Shown piece by piece: positions 8,774 through 16,766 of a stretch of DNA of 64,000 bases. Within the stretch, counting starts at the first letter, position 1. Each line of letters opens with the position of its first letter. The stretch comes from JAVVHH01 sp965276815 (GTDB lineage Bacteria; Pseudomonadota; Alphaproteobacteria; Acetobacterales; Acetobacteraceae), in assembly GCA_965276815.1 (NCBI GenBank), contig CBDIBE010000011.1, positions 868,001-932,000 on the forward strand, in the 5' to 3' direction. The position numbers and the translations under genes were made by a program. The notes under the pieces are model-generated. The model saw only the letters and a list, made by a program, of their open reading frames with translations, was not told where the DNA came from and ran no database searches.

Positions 8774-10716
8774 AAAAGCGCAGGCTCCAAACAGCTTCCC
8801 GCATCCTCTTCTGCCATCGCGACTTCGTCCAGCCGGGCCACCCCGCACGCCTCCAAATACTCGGCCACTTGCTCGTAAAGCCGCGGATCACGCGTCCGAT
8901 CGCGCGCGCTGCCCCGCGGCACCCAGATCACCGTGCCATGCCGGGCGCGAGTGAGCAGCACGCGATAAGCATTGATCCGGTTGGACTGCGCCGTGGCTCC
9001 CATGCGGGTCCAGCCATTGGCGCGGAACCGGCACGCCTGCCACGATCCTTCGGCGCGCACGAGATCGGCATCCCAGCACAGGCCAACGCGGTCCAGCTCG
9101 AGCCCTTGCACGCCGAACTCCGTGGCCACGACCTCCAGCGCGTCGCTGCTGCGCACGTCCGGCCAGCGGTCCAGGAACCAGCGCGCCACCGCGTCATCAT
9201 CCTGATGCGCCAGCATGGCTCCGAGTCCCTCCGCCCGCAATCGCCGCGCGCCGGAACTGGCGACCAGCCCGGCCGTCCGCGACCCGCGCGGAAGCAGCGC
9301 CGCCCGCAGCGCCTCGAGCGACCGCGTAATCTGGAACGGCACGCCGCCACTATTCCGCGCCAGTGCCGCCGCACGGGCCGGCTCGTTGCCGAGCACCACA
9401 TCCACCCATTCGGCCGTGACCGGGGCGCGGACCGGGCGAATCGGCGCCGCAAGATGCAGGAAGCGTGACGTCGCCAGCCCAGGCCAATCCGGCAAGCGCT
9501 GCCGCGGATCGGCGGCGGATTGCGCCTCCGCGGGCGCCAGCACGCGCCAGTCCGGCCGCGCCGCCAGCGCCTCGCCCCAGCTCGCCAAACCGCCCTCACC
9601 GTCATGGATCTCCTGCCCGCCGCCAAGCAGGCAGACCAACACCGACCCGCCCGGCCGGCGCGCCATGATGTCCAGCAAGTGACCCGGTTCCGAGTCGTAC
9701 AGCGTCACAGGCCGGTTCCGCGTCTTGCCGATCGCGTGCGACCGCGACCAGCAGCGCTGCGCCTCGTCGATCACCACGATGCGCTCCGGCGGCGGCTCAC
9801 ATACGGCGACATAATGGTCGCGAAACGCCGGCAGTGGCTGGATCACCGCCTCCATGCGCTGCCGCGCGGCCCTGCGACTCCCGCCCCGCGCCACCGCGTC
9901 GCGAACCAGCGCTTCGCGCAGCACATGCACCAAGGTCGGGTTCCCGGTCAGGAACGCCGCCCCGCCGCTTGGGGCAAAAGCTAAGTTCAGGCCACACAAC
10001 GTCTTCCCCGCACCAGGCTCCCCGGTCACGAAAATGACGAGTCTTCCGCCCTCCGCTTCCGCCTGACGCACCGCGTCCGCCACCGCGGACGACGTCTGCG
10101 CCAACCCGGCCGGCCCAGCCTGCGCCAGCGTCAGCGCGGCCACGTCATGCCGCGCGTAGAGCATGCAGGCCGCGTCGAGCAGCGCCGGCACCGGTGCATA
10201 CGGTGCAGCCAGCCACTCGCGCCCCACCCGCCCCAGCGGCGGAAAGCGTAGCGCCACCTCAAGCAGCAGCCCCGGCAACGACAGGCGCGTCGCCTCCAGC
10301 GCCGTGGCCGCCCCGGCCAGTGGCAACGGCAGTTGCGCCCGCGCCCGCGCCCCATTCGGCACGAGCACGACCGGGATCACCGGAACGCCCCGGCATCCCG
10401 CATGGAAATCCGCCAGATCCAGCGCCGCGTCCTCCGCCTCCCGCAGCTCCGATCGCGAAAATTCCCGCTGACCCGGACGAACCTGCACGACCAGTACCGC
10501 CCGATCCGTCGCCAAAACCACATCGATCCGCCGCCGCAGCCGCAGCAGCCGCATATCCAGCACGACCGCCCAGCCAGATGCCGCCGGAATGCGCGACATC
10601 ACCCCCTGCAGGATCGGCACCGCCGCCCGCCAACGCTCGTCCCCCGCCCCAGGCAAATCGCCAGGATCGAGCGCCAAAAACGCCTCGCCCTCACCGCACC
10701 AGGCCGGCCCGCTCAT
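8770..10716 (-). CDS. DUF2075 domain ATPase
   Basis: Protein of 648 aa. The N-terminal 200 residues contain a nuclease-like basic region (LRRRIDVVLATDRAVLVVQV), reminiscent of restriction-endonuclease-like folds. A P-loop (GEPGAGKTLCG) lies near residue 232 and Walker B (VVIDEAQRCW) near 312, followed by the DUF2075 helicase-like C-terminal part (RVLLTRARHGTVIW). The ATG at 10716 replaces a longer upstream reading frame that would enter the region before the divergent metallo-hydrolase gene. Related proteins occur in defence islands, but nothing around it here is a clear defence gene. Function unknown. Confidence 0.8.
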   Translation of the reverse strand: MSGPAWCGEGEAFLALDPGDLPGAGDERWRAAVPILQGVMSRIPAASGWAVVLDMRLLRLRRRIDVVLATDRAVLVVQVRPGQREFSRSELREAEDAALDLADFHAGCRGVPVIPVVLVPNGARARAQLPLPLAGAATALEATRLSLPGLLLEVALRFPPLGRVGREWLAAPYAPVPALLDAACMLYARHDVAALTLAQAGPAGLAQTSSAVADAVRQAEAEGGRLVIFVTGEPGAGKTLCGLNLAFAPSGGAAFLTGNPTLVHVLREALVRDAVARGGSRRAARQRMEAVIQPLPAFRDHYVAVCEPPPERIVVIDEAQRCWSRSHAIGKTRNRPVTLYDSEPGHLLDIMARRPGGSVLVCLLGGGQEIHDGEGGLASWGEALAARPDWRVLAPAEAQSAADPRQRLPDWPGLATSRFLHLAAPIRPVRAPVTAEWVDVVLGNEPARAAALARNSGGVPFQITRSLEALRAALLPRGSRTAGLVASSGARRLRAEGLGAMLAHQDDDAVARWFLDRWPDVRSSDALEVVATEFGVQGLELDRVGLCWDADLVRAEGSWQACRFRANGWTRMGATAQSNRINAYRVLLTRARHGTVIWVPRGSARDRTRDPRLYEQVAEYLEACGVARLDEVAMAEEDAGSCLEPALF

Positions 10717-10874
10717 GCCAAGATGATGCGCCCCAGAGATTACGAACTCATTTATGTGTGCTAGCCCAGCGACGTGGATCAGCGAGACACACCAGAAGCG
10801 GACTGGCGGGCTCGGATGGAGGCAATTCGCTCCGGCCAGGCCGCGCTGAAGCAGGCAACCATGGTTCGTCGCCG

Positions 10875-11846
10875 GTGATCCGCTTCTTCGAACGCCCTTA
10901 TCCCAGCGCGAACAGCATCTTGCTCGTCGGCCACCGCCCCGTGCTCGTCGATCCCGGCTTCGGCGCCGATACGAGCGAACTCGAGGCATGGCTGGCGCGT
11001 GAGGGCCTTCCCGCCGGCAGCCTCTCCCTCATCATCAACACCCATTCGCACTGCGACCACGCCGGCGGCAACCACGCGCTACAGCGCCAATACGGCATCC
11101 CGATCGCGGCCAGCGCCGTCGAGGCGGCGCCCGTCAACGCCCGCGATCCCGACGCCTGCCGCGCCCAATGGCTGAACCAGCCCATCGAGGCGTACGAAGT
11201 CGGGCGGACCCTGGAAGATGGCGACCAGGTCGCCACCGGCGAGACGGTCTGGAACATCGTGGCGACACCCGGCCACACGCGCGGGCATCTCAGCCTCCAC
11301 TGCCCCGAACTCGGCGCCATCATCCTCGGCGACGCGCTGCACGACGCCGATGTCGGCTGGCTCAACCCGTATCGCGAAGGCGCCGGCTCGCTCGATCGGG
11401 CGGAGGACACCATCGACCGGCTGGAGCGCCTGCCGGCCACGACGGGCTACTCCGGCCATGGCCCGGCCATCGCCAACCTGCAACCCGCCATCGCCCGCGC
11501 CCGCCGGCGCCTGCAAAGCTGGCGGCAGGATCCGCACAATATCGCCTGGCACGCCTGCAAACGCATCTTTGCGCATGCGCTTATGCTGGAAAACGGCGTG
11601 GACGAGGCCAAGCTCGCGCCCTTCCTGCTCGCCTGCCCATGGTTTTGCGACCACGCGACCCTGGCGTTCGGGGTTGCGCCCGAGACATTCGGGCCGATGC
11701 TGGTCGCTGAAATGCTACGCGCCGACGCCGCCTATTGGCAGGGCGGCAAGCTCGTGGCGCGCGCGCGCTACCGGCCGATCCCGCCGGGCTGGCCGCGCTC
11801 GCCCGGCACACCATCCTTGTGGTCTAGTCCTCATCACCCTTCTTGA
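10875..11846 (+). CDS. MBL-fold metallo-hydrolase
   Basis: Metallo-beta-lactamase-fold hydrolase of 323 aa. The zinc motif THSHCDHAGG is near residues 55-64, HTRGHLSL carries the next ligand and GDALHDADVG the bridging Asp. The C-terminal 100 residues are helical and resemble the extension of glyoxalase-II-like and LACTB2-like members. The start is GTG at 10875 (VIRFFERPYPS), since no ATG fits. Its 3' end overlaps the end of the opposite GNAT gene by 23 bases. Substrate unknown. Confidence 0.85.
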   Translation: MIRFFERPYPSANSILLVGHRPVLVDPGFGADTSELEAWLAREGLPAGSLSLIINTHSHCDHAGGNHALQRQYGIPIAASAVEAAPVNARDPDACRAQWLNQPIEAYEVGRTLEDGDQVATGETVWNIVATPGHTRGHLSLHCPELGAIILGDALHDADVGWLNPYREGAGSLDRAEDTIDRLERLPATTGYSGHGPAIANLQPAIARARRRLQSWRQDPHNIAWHACKRIFAHALMLENGVDEAKLAPFLLACPWFCDHATLAFGVAPETFGPMLVAEMLRADAAYWQGGKLVARARYRPIPPGWPRSPGTPSLWSSPHHPS

Positions 11847-12987
11847 ACGGCGAATACTCGGCCAGTGCCGCCATCTCCTGCTGCACCGCCACCCGCTCCT
11901 GCTCGAGAAAGCTCGCGACCGCCCGGCGCAGCCCGGGATGCGCGATCCAGTGCGCGGAATAGGTCGGCCGCGGCAGATATCCCCGCTGGATCTTGTGTTC
12001 GCCTTGCGCGCCCGCCTCGACCCGTTTCAGCCCATGCGCGATCGCGAAATCGATCGCCTGGTAATAGCACAGCTCGAAATGCAGGAACGGCCAGTCGCCG
12101 CGGCAGCCCCAATTACGGCCGTACAGCGCCTCGTCGTCCATCAGGTTCAACGCTCCCGCCACCGGCACGCCTTCATGCTCGGCGATCATCAGCACCACGC
12201 GATCACCGAGGCGCTGCGACAACATCGGGAAGAAGCTGCGCGTCAGGTAAGCGCTGCCCCATTTGCGGTCCACGGTCGAGGTGTAGAATTTGTAAAACGC
12301 GTCCCAGTGCCGCTTCTCGATCGCCGCCCCGCGCAGCGCCTGGAAGGTCAGCCCGGCCGCGTTTGCATCCCGCCGCTCGCGCTTGATCGACTTGCGCTTG
12401 CGCGAGGCCAGGCTCGTGAGGAACCCGTCGAAATCCGCGTAGCCGGCATTCTCCCAGTGGAACTGCTTGCCCTGCCGCTGCAGCCAGCCGGCGCGCCCCA
12501 GCGCCTCCCACTCCTCGCGCTGGCAGAAAGTCGCGTGCACCGAGGACACGCCGAGCTGCTCGCAGGCTTGGATCAGCGCCTGCCCGACTGCCTCGTGCGG
12601 AAAACCCGGCCGCACCAGCAGGCGCGGCCCCGGCACCGGGCTGAAAGGCACCGCCACCTGCAACTTCGGGTAGTAATCGCCGCCGCTGCGCTCGAAGGCG
12701 TGCGCCCAGGCATGATCGAACACATACTCGCCATAGCTGTGCGACTTCGCATACATCGGCACCACGGCGACGATCCGCTCGCCGTCATGCAGCGCCGCGT
12801 GCTGCGGCAGCCAGCCGGTGCGGTTGCTGGCCGAGCCGCTATCCTCCAGCGCGGACAGGAAAGCGTGGCTGACGAACGGATTGCCGGTGCCGTCGAGCGT
12901 TCCGGCGCAGGCATCCCAGTCCGCAGCTTGAATGTCGCTGATCCGTTGATGCAGGGTCAGCGTAAGGCTGGGCAGGCCGTCGGGCAT
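11824..12987 (-). CDS. FemAB/GNAT-like acyltransferase (DUF482 type)
   Basis: Protein of 387 aa of the family annotated as GNAT or putative peptidoglycan biosynthesis (DUF482). It shows the N-terminal WDACAG and NPFVSHAFLSALE signature, the central FYTSTVDRKWGSAYLTR block and a C-terminal GAQGEHKIQRGYLPRPTYSA block. These features fit an aminoacyl or acyl transfer enzyme of unknown substrate. The ATG at 12987 was chosen because the conserved N-terminal motif starts shortly after it. It overlaps the convergent metallo-hydrolase by 23 bases, and ridA lies just upstream on the same strand. Confidence 0.85.
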   Translation of the reverse strand: MPDGLPSLTLTLHQRISDIQAADWDACAGTLDGTGNPFVSHAFLSALEDSGSASNRTGWLPQHAALHDGERIVAVVPMYAKSHSYGEYVFDHAWAHAFERSGGDYYPKLQVAVPFSPVPGPRLLVRPGFPHEAVGQALIQACEQLGVSSVHATFCQREEWEALGRAGWLQRQGKQFHWENAGYADFDGFLTSLASRKRKSIKRERRDANAAGLTFQALRGAAIEKRHWDAFYKFYTSTVDRKWGSAYLTRSFFPMLSQRLGDRVVLMIAEHEGVPVAGALNLMDDEALYGRNWGCRGDWPFLHFELCYYQAIDFAIAHGLKRVEAGAQGEHKIQRGYLPRPTYSAHWIAHPGLRRAVASFLEQERVAVQQEMAALAEYSPFKKGDED

Positions 12988-13024
12988 GACCGAGGATATA
13001 AACCCGGTCCGCCGCTTCGGAAGC

Positions 13025-13495
13025 CTAAACCGAAATTTCAAACATCCCTTCCACCTCGACCGCGGCATCGGCCGGCAGCGACGGCACGCCGATCGTGGTC
13101 CGCGCGTGCCGTCCCGCCTCGCCAAACACCTGCACCGCCAGGTCCGACGCGCCGTTCATCACCATGGCATGCTGGGTGAAGCTGGCCGGCGAAGCGACGA
13201 ACCCGCCGAGCCGCACGACCCGGCGCACCCGGTCGAGATCGCCGTCGCACGCCGCCCGCAAATGGGTCAGCACGTTGGTCAGGCACAGCCGTGCCGCCTG
13301 CTGCCCCTGTTCGACGCTGAGCCCGTCGCCCACCTTGCCGGTGACCGCGATCTTGCCATCCACCGCCGGCACCTGGCCGGAGACCACGACGATGTTGCCG
13401 GTCACCACATACGGCACGTAATTGGCGATCGGCGGCATCGCCGAGGGCAAGGTCACGCCGAGTTCGGCCAGCTTGGCTTCGATGCGTCCGCTCAT
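13025..13495 (-). CDS. RidA-family (YjgF/YER057c/UK114) protein
   Basis: Small trimeric deaminase-type protein of 156 aa; RidA removes reactive enamine and imine intermediates made by PLP enzymes (family knowledge). Visible features are VVVSGQVPAVDG, the central cleft sequence RVVRLGGFVAS and the C-terminal RTTIGVPSLPADAAVEVE, containing the Arg and Glu usual for the family. It is the 153-156 aa subgroup rather than the 128 aa archetype. It sits between the FemAB-like and NrdJ-like genes on one strand, with only 6 bases to the latter. Confidence 0.93.
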   Translation of the reverse strand: MSGRIEAKLAELGVTLPSAMPPIANYVPYVVTGNIVVVSGQVPAVDGKIAVTGKVGDGLSVEQGQQAARLCLTNVLTHLRAACDGDLDRVRRVVRLGGFVASPASFTQHAMVMNGASDLAVQVFGEAGRHARTTIGVPSLPADAAVEVEGMFEISV

Positions 13496-13501
13496 GATGT
13501 C

Positions 13502-14968
13502 CTATCCGTTTGATACCAGCCGCAGCCCGGGCCGCCGGGCGCGAGCCTGGGTGGGAAGCTCCATGGGCAGCAAGGGCAACGGCTCCGGCTCGGCCTCCGG
13601 AATGCCCTCCGGCACGTCGCAGCCGCCGAGATAGTTCACCGCCAGGTTGCGGAACACATAGTCCAGCAGCGAGGTCGCGTGGCCGATATCCGCGTCGCCC
13701 TCGACCGGCCCGGCCGGGCCGAAGCGCGTCAGCGTAAAAACCTGCACATACTCCTCCAGCGGCACGCCATGCTGCAGCCCGAGGCTCACCGCGGCGGCCA
13801 CGCTGTCCATCATGTGGCGGACGACCGCGCCCTCGCGCGGCAGGGTGACATGCACCTCGCCCAGCGTGCCGTCCGGATATTCCTCGGTCCGCACATACAC
13901 GCGATGCCCCGCGACCGCGGCGCGCTGCGTGTAGCCGCGCCGGCGCGACGGCAAGTCGCGGCGCCGCGGCGGATGCGACGGCAGCGCGCCTTCCACCGGC
14001 CGCGCCGGCATGGCGTGCATGAAGGGCGCGACGGCGTCGTGCATCGCCTGGTGCGCCGCCAGGTTCGCCGGCGCCAGCACGCTCTCGCCGGACAGGATGC
14101 GGCCCAGCGCCGCCTCCGCGGTCATCCCCTGCGCCGCGAGCCTCGCCTGGGCGGCCCGGGTCAAGGTTCCGCCCTCGCTGACCGCCGCGAAAGCCGGCGC
14201 AATCCCGCCGGTCTCCGCACCCAGCAAGGCATCTGCCGGACCCGGCGCGGTCAAGGCCGTGCTCGGCACGCCGGTCGCCCCGCGCAAAGCCAGCGCCCGC
14301 GCCTGCCACGCAGCCACCGCCAAGCCAGGCAGCGCGCCGCAAGGCGGCGGCGCCGGCCAGCCCGCCATGCAGGAGAGCAAGTCCGGCTGCTCCCCCGCCA
14401 GCGCCACGTCCGCCGTCGCGCGCAGCAGCGCCGCGATGTTGCCTGCGACCTCGCGCGCCGCCTTGCTGTCATATTCGAGGCCCAGCACGGCCAGCAGCCC
14501 GTCCAGATCGGTAAAGCCAATAGCGAAACTCGTCGCCTCGGGGTCGCTCAGCCGCAGCGCGGTCGCCGCCGTCCGCACCGCCTCGGTGAACGAACCGGTG
14601 TCGAACCCGGCCGCCGGCTCATAGAACGCCGGCAGGTTCAGCACGAAGCCCGGCACCGTCCCATCTTCATGCGCGCCCCAGATCGGCGCCGTGGGCGCCG
14701 CCTGCCGGTGCAGCAGCAGCGCGTGCAGCCGGTCCGCAAGTTCCGGATCGCCAGCCAACCGCGCCCGCGTCGCCAGCGGCCGGATCCAGCCATCCGCGGC
14801 CCGCGGCAGCCGCGCCGGACCCGCCCCCGGCGCCAGCGCCGCCAGCGCCGCCGCCGCCCGGTCGTCCCACGAGGCCGGCAGGGTCAGCGGCCGTGGCGGC
14901 GCATCCGGGTCGGCCCCCGCCTCAGTGTCGCGCATCCGCACGCCGCGCCAAATCCGGGTCGAACTCAT
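13502..14968 (-). CDS. NrdJ-derived TSCPD-type protein lacking the RNR catalytic core
   Basis: Protein of 488 aa related to parts of alphaproteobacterial B12-dependent ribonucleotide reductase (NrdJ). Two blocks recall NrdJ: GFTDLDGLLAVLGLEYDSK near residues 150-170, and a C-terminal region near 356-470 (SLGLQHGVPLEEYVQVFT, then HATSLLDYVFRNLAVNYLGG). NrdJ is over 1000 aa; here the barrel with the thiyl-radical cysteine is not recognisable and only three Cys remain. It is unlikely to reduce nucleotides; a regulatory or structural role is possible (inference). The start codon lies 63 bases from the divergent NDUFA12 gene. Confidence 0.75.
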   Translation of the reverse strand: MSSTRIWRGVRMRDTEAGADPDAPPRPLTLPASWDDRAAAALAALAPGAGPARLPRAADGWIRPLATRARLAGDPELADRLHALLLHRQAAPTAPIWGAHEDGTVPGFVLNLPAFYEPAAGFDTGSFTEAVRTAATALRLSDPEATSFAIGFTDLDGLLAVLGLEYDSKAAREVAGNIAALLRATADVALAGEQPDLLSCMAGWPAPPPCGALPGLAVAAWQARALALRGATGVPSTALTAPGPADALLGAETGGIAPAFAAVSEGGTLTRAAQARLAAQGMTAEAALGRILSGESVLAPANLAAHQAMHDAVAPFMHAMPARPVEGALPSHPPRRRDLPSRRRGYTQRAAVAGHRVYVRTEEYPDGTLGEVHVTLPREGAVVRHMMDSVAAAVSLGLQHGVPLEEYVQVFTLTRFGPAGPVEGDADIGHATSLLDYVFRNLAVNYLGGCDVPEGIPEAEPEPLPLLPMELPTQARARRPGLRLVSNG

Positions 14969-15031
14969 GGTGCAATGCTACGAGAGGGCCGGGGATGGTG
15001 CAATCGAATGCGCTTGCGTATATGAGCACGC

Positions 15032-15388
15032 ATGACGACGATCGGGACGCGCCTGTTCACCTGGCTGAAGGGACGCGAAGTCGGCGCCGACGAGGCGGGG
15101 AATCTTTATTACGAGGAACGCCGCGTGCGCGACGGCGCCCGCCCGCGCCGCTGGGTGATCTATAGCGGCGAGCCGGAGGCCAGCAAGGTGCCGGCGGAAT
15201 GGCACGGCTGGCTGCACTACACCACGCTCGAGCCGATCCCGCTTGCCGCGCGCAGGCCGTGGCAGCTCCCGCATCAACCCAACCTGACCGGAACGGCGGA
15301 GAGCTATCGTCCGCCGGGTCATGACTACCGCGGCGGCAACCGCGCGCCTGGGACCGGCGATTACGAAGCCTGGACACCGGGAAGTTAG
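15032..15388 (+). CDS. NADH:ubiquinone oxidoreductase accessory subunit NDUFA12
   Basis: Accessory subunit of respiratory complex I, 118 aa, found in alphaproteobacteria and mitochondria. Recognisable segments are GNLYYEERR, RRWVIYSGEPEASKVPAEWH and the GWLHYTT motif that follows. The tail is rich in Pro, Tyr and Gly (HDYRGGNRAPGTGDYEAWTPG). It acts on the cytoplasmic face of the membrane at the complex I arm. It starts a likely operon with mlaD, which begins 3 bases after its stop. Confidence 0.95.
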   Translation: MTTIGTRLFTWLKGREVGADEAGNLYYEERRVRDGARPRRWVIYSGEPEASKVPAEWHGWLHYTTLEPIPLAARRPWQLPHQPNLTGTAESYRPPGHDYRGGNRAPGTGDYEAWTPGS

Positions 15389-15391
15389 CTG

Positions 15392-15898
15392 ATGCCTGCA
15401 GGGAGCCGCAGCGCCGCCGAAGTGGCCACCGGCGCAATCGTCATCGTGATCGCCGCAGGATTTCTCGTCTACGCGCTGGCCACATCAGGGCGCAGCACGG
15501 TCGGCGGCATGCGCCTGAACGCGCGCTTCTCCAATGTCGGAGACATCTCGCCGGGCTCGGACGTGCGCATCGCCGGGGTGAAGGTCGGCAGCGTGACTGG
15601 GCTCACGATCGATCCCCGCACGTTCGAGGCGATCCTCGATTTCACCGTCCGCCCAGATCTGAAGTTGCCCACCGATTCCAGCGCCGAGATCTCGACCGGC
15701 GGCCTGCTCGGCGGCCAGTTCGTGACGCTGAGCGCAGGCGGCGCCGAAACGACTTTGGCGAATGGCGGCACGATTACGGTCACCCAATCCGCAAGCAATC
15801 TCGAGGACTTGCTGGGCAAGTTCATCTTCAACGTCGGCAGCCTCGCCGACGCGACCCAGAAATCGTTGCAGCAACAAGAGGCTCCGAAGCCGCAATGA
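15392..15898 (+). CDS. mlaD: MlaD-type MCE-domain lipid transport protein
   Basis: Inner-membrane-anchored periplasmic protein of 168 aa. One N-terminal membrane segment (GAIVIVIAAGFLVYALA) is followed by a single MCE domain with DISPGSDVRIAGVKVGSV and GLLGGQFVTLSAGG. MlaD forms hexameric rings that move phospholipids between the membranes (family knowledge). The MlaE and MlaF partners are not in the window. It overlaps the next small gene by 4 bases, and NDUFA12 precedes it, an association I recall in other alphaproteobacteria. Confidence 0.92.
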   Translation: MPAGSRSAAEVATGAIVIVIAAGFLVYALATSGRSTVGGMRLNARFSNVGDISPGSDVRIAGVKVGSVTGLTIDPRTFEAILDFTVRPDLKLPTDSSAEISTGGLLGGQFVTLSAGGAETTLANGGTITVTQSASNLEDLLGKFIFNVGSLADATQKSLQQQEAPKPQ

Positions 15899-16113
15899 CC
15901 GCGCCGCCGCAGCGCTGGCCGCAACCGGATGGCAGCCCGATCTCCTGCCGCGAGAAGCTGCGCACGCTGGAGGAGAACCACGAAGAGGCCGCGCAAGTGC
16001 TGCAGGACGCGTTCGAGGATGCGGTCCTGATGGGGGTGGACGAGCGGGCGATGCGCGAAATCCTGGCGGATCTGGTCGCCGGGCTGCGCAGTCCGAAACT
16101 GCAGCGGGAATGA
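15895..16113 (+). CDS. Small helical protein between mlaD and the DUF2155 gene
   Basis: Protein of 72 aa whose start overlaps the mlaD stop (ATGA) and whose stop overlaps the DUF2155 start. It has an N-terminal Pro-rich segment and then a long amphipathic helical part (SCREKLRTLEENHEEAAQVL and onwards). No catalytic motif or membrane segment is seen. Tight coupling on both sides supports a real gene in the envelope operon. I do not recognise a named family. Confidence 0.7.
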   Translation: MTAPPQRWPQPDGSPISCREKLRTLEENHEEAAQVLQDAFEDAVLMGVDERAMREILADLVAGLRSPKLQRE

Positions 16114-16583
16114 GGTGGCTTGCTGCTGCTGCCCTGCTGGCGGTCTCGCCGGCCTGGGCCCAGACGCAACCAAATCAGACGCAACCAAATCAGACGCAAC
16201 CAAATCAGACGCAACCAAATCAGGCGCAACCAAATCAGGCGCAACCAAATCAGGCGCAACCAAATCAGACGCAACCACAATCCCAAGCGGACTGGCTGCC
16301 GCGCACCACGGCCGAGTTGCGGTTGCTGGACAAGGTCACGGCGCAGCCCTCGCCGCTCGAGGTGAAGGTGGGCCAATCCGCCACCTTCGGCACGCTGACG
16401 ATCACTCTCCGCAGTTGCGTGACCCGGCCGCCCGACCAGCCCGCCGATTCCGCCGCCTACTTCGCCATCACCGACACGCGCGCCAGCGGGCGCGGCTTTA
16501 ACGGTTGGATCCTCGCCAACACACCCGCCGTTTCGATGTTCGAGGACCCGATCTACGACCTCCGCCTGGTCGCCTGCCGGTGA
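16110..16583 (+). CDS. DUF2155 periplasmic protein with QTQPN repeats
   Basis: Exported protein of 157 aa. Signal peptide MRWLAAAALLAVSPAWA is predicted to be cut at Ala17, exactly where eight pentapeptide repeats (QTQPN or QAQPN) begin. The DUF2155 domain follows from about residue 60 (RTTAELRLLDKVTAQP) with a Cys in the LRSCVTRPP turn and GFNGWILANTPAVSMFEDP; the second Cys is at the C terminus, so a disulfide is possible. The domain function is unknown. The repeat array separates signal peptide and domain like a spacer. Confidence 0.85.
   Translation: MRWLAAAALLAVSPAWAQTQPNQTQPNQTQPNQTQPNQAQPNQAQPNQAQPNQTQPQSQADWLPRTTAELRLLDKVTAQPSPLEVKVGQSATFGTLTITLRSCVTRPPDQPADSAAYFAITDTRASGRGFNGWILANTPAVSMFEDPIYDLRLVACR
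16161..16280 (+). repeat. 15-bp tandem repeat, eight units, in the DUF2155 gene
   Basis: Eight direct copies of CAGACGCAACCAAAT or CAGGCGCAACCAAAT. Units 1-4 carry the A form, units 5-7 the G form, and unit 8 is degenerate at its last bases. Each encodes Gln-Thr/Ala-Gln-Pro-Asn. The array has no stop codon in any plus-strand frame. The blockwise distribution of the A/G variant suggests growth by duplication of neighbouring units. Confidence 0.95.
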
Positions 16584-16591
16584 AACCCGAT

Positions 16592-16685
16592 CGTCGTTGC
16601 GAGCCGCGAATCGGCGTAGCAATCCAGGCCCGCGTTGGCACTTGCGGCCCTGGATCGCTTCTTCGCTGCGCTCCTCGCGATGACG
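16592..16685. repeat. REP-like palindromic element
   Basis: Arms CGTCGTTGCGAG...AGCAATCCAGG and CCTGGATCGCTTC...CTCGCGATGACG face each other across a short spacer, giving a long imperfect hairpin. This matches in style the dispersed palindromic elements (CGTCATTGCGAGCG-type) known from many alphaproteobacteria. It fills most of the gap between the DUF2155 gene and otsB and may also serve as a terminator. Confidence 0.75.
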
Positions 16686-16766
16686 GTGTACGGTAACTAC
16701 CCAGGCACGCGGCAAACCCGTGCCATCCGCCCGGGTTGTGTGAACATCCGCATCGGGAGCGCGCGA

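Noticed and set aside
10194..10874. Extension of the metallo-hydrolase gene by 227 codons
   Set aside because: The region is antisense to the DUF2075 gene and highly Pro/Arg/Ala-rich; the metallo-hydrolase fold begins at GTG 10875.
15895..16715. Long open frames on both strands across the DUF2155 repeat
   Set aside because: The 15-bp repeat lacks stops in every frame, which produces artefactual open frames; only the frame with signal peptide and DUF2155 domain is supported.
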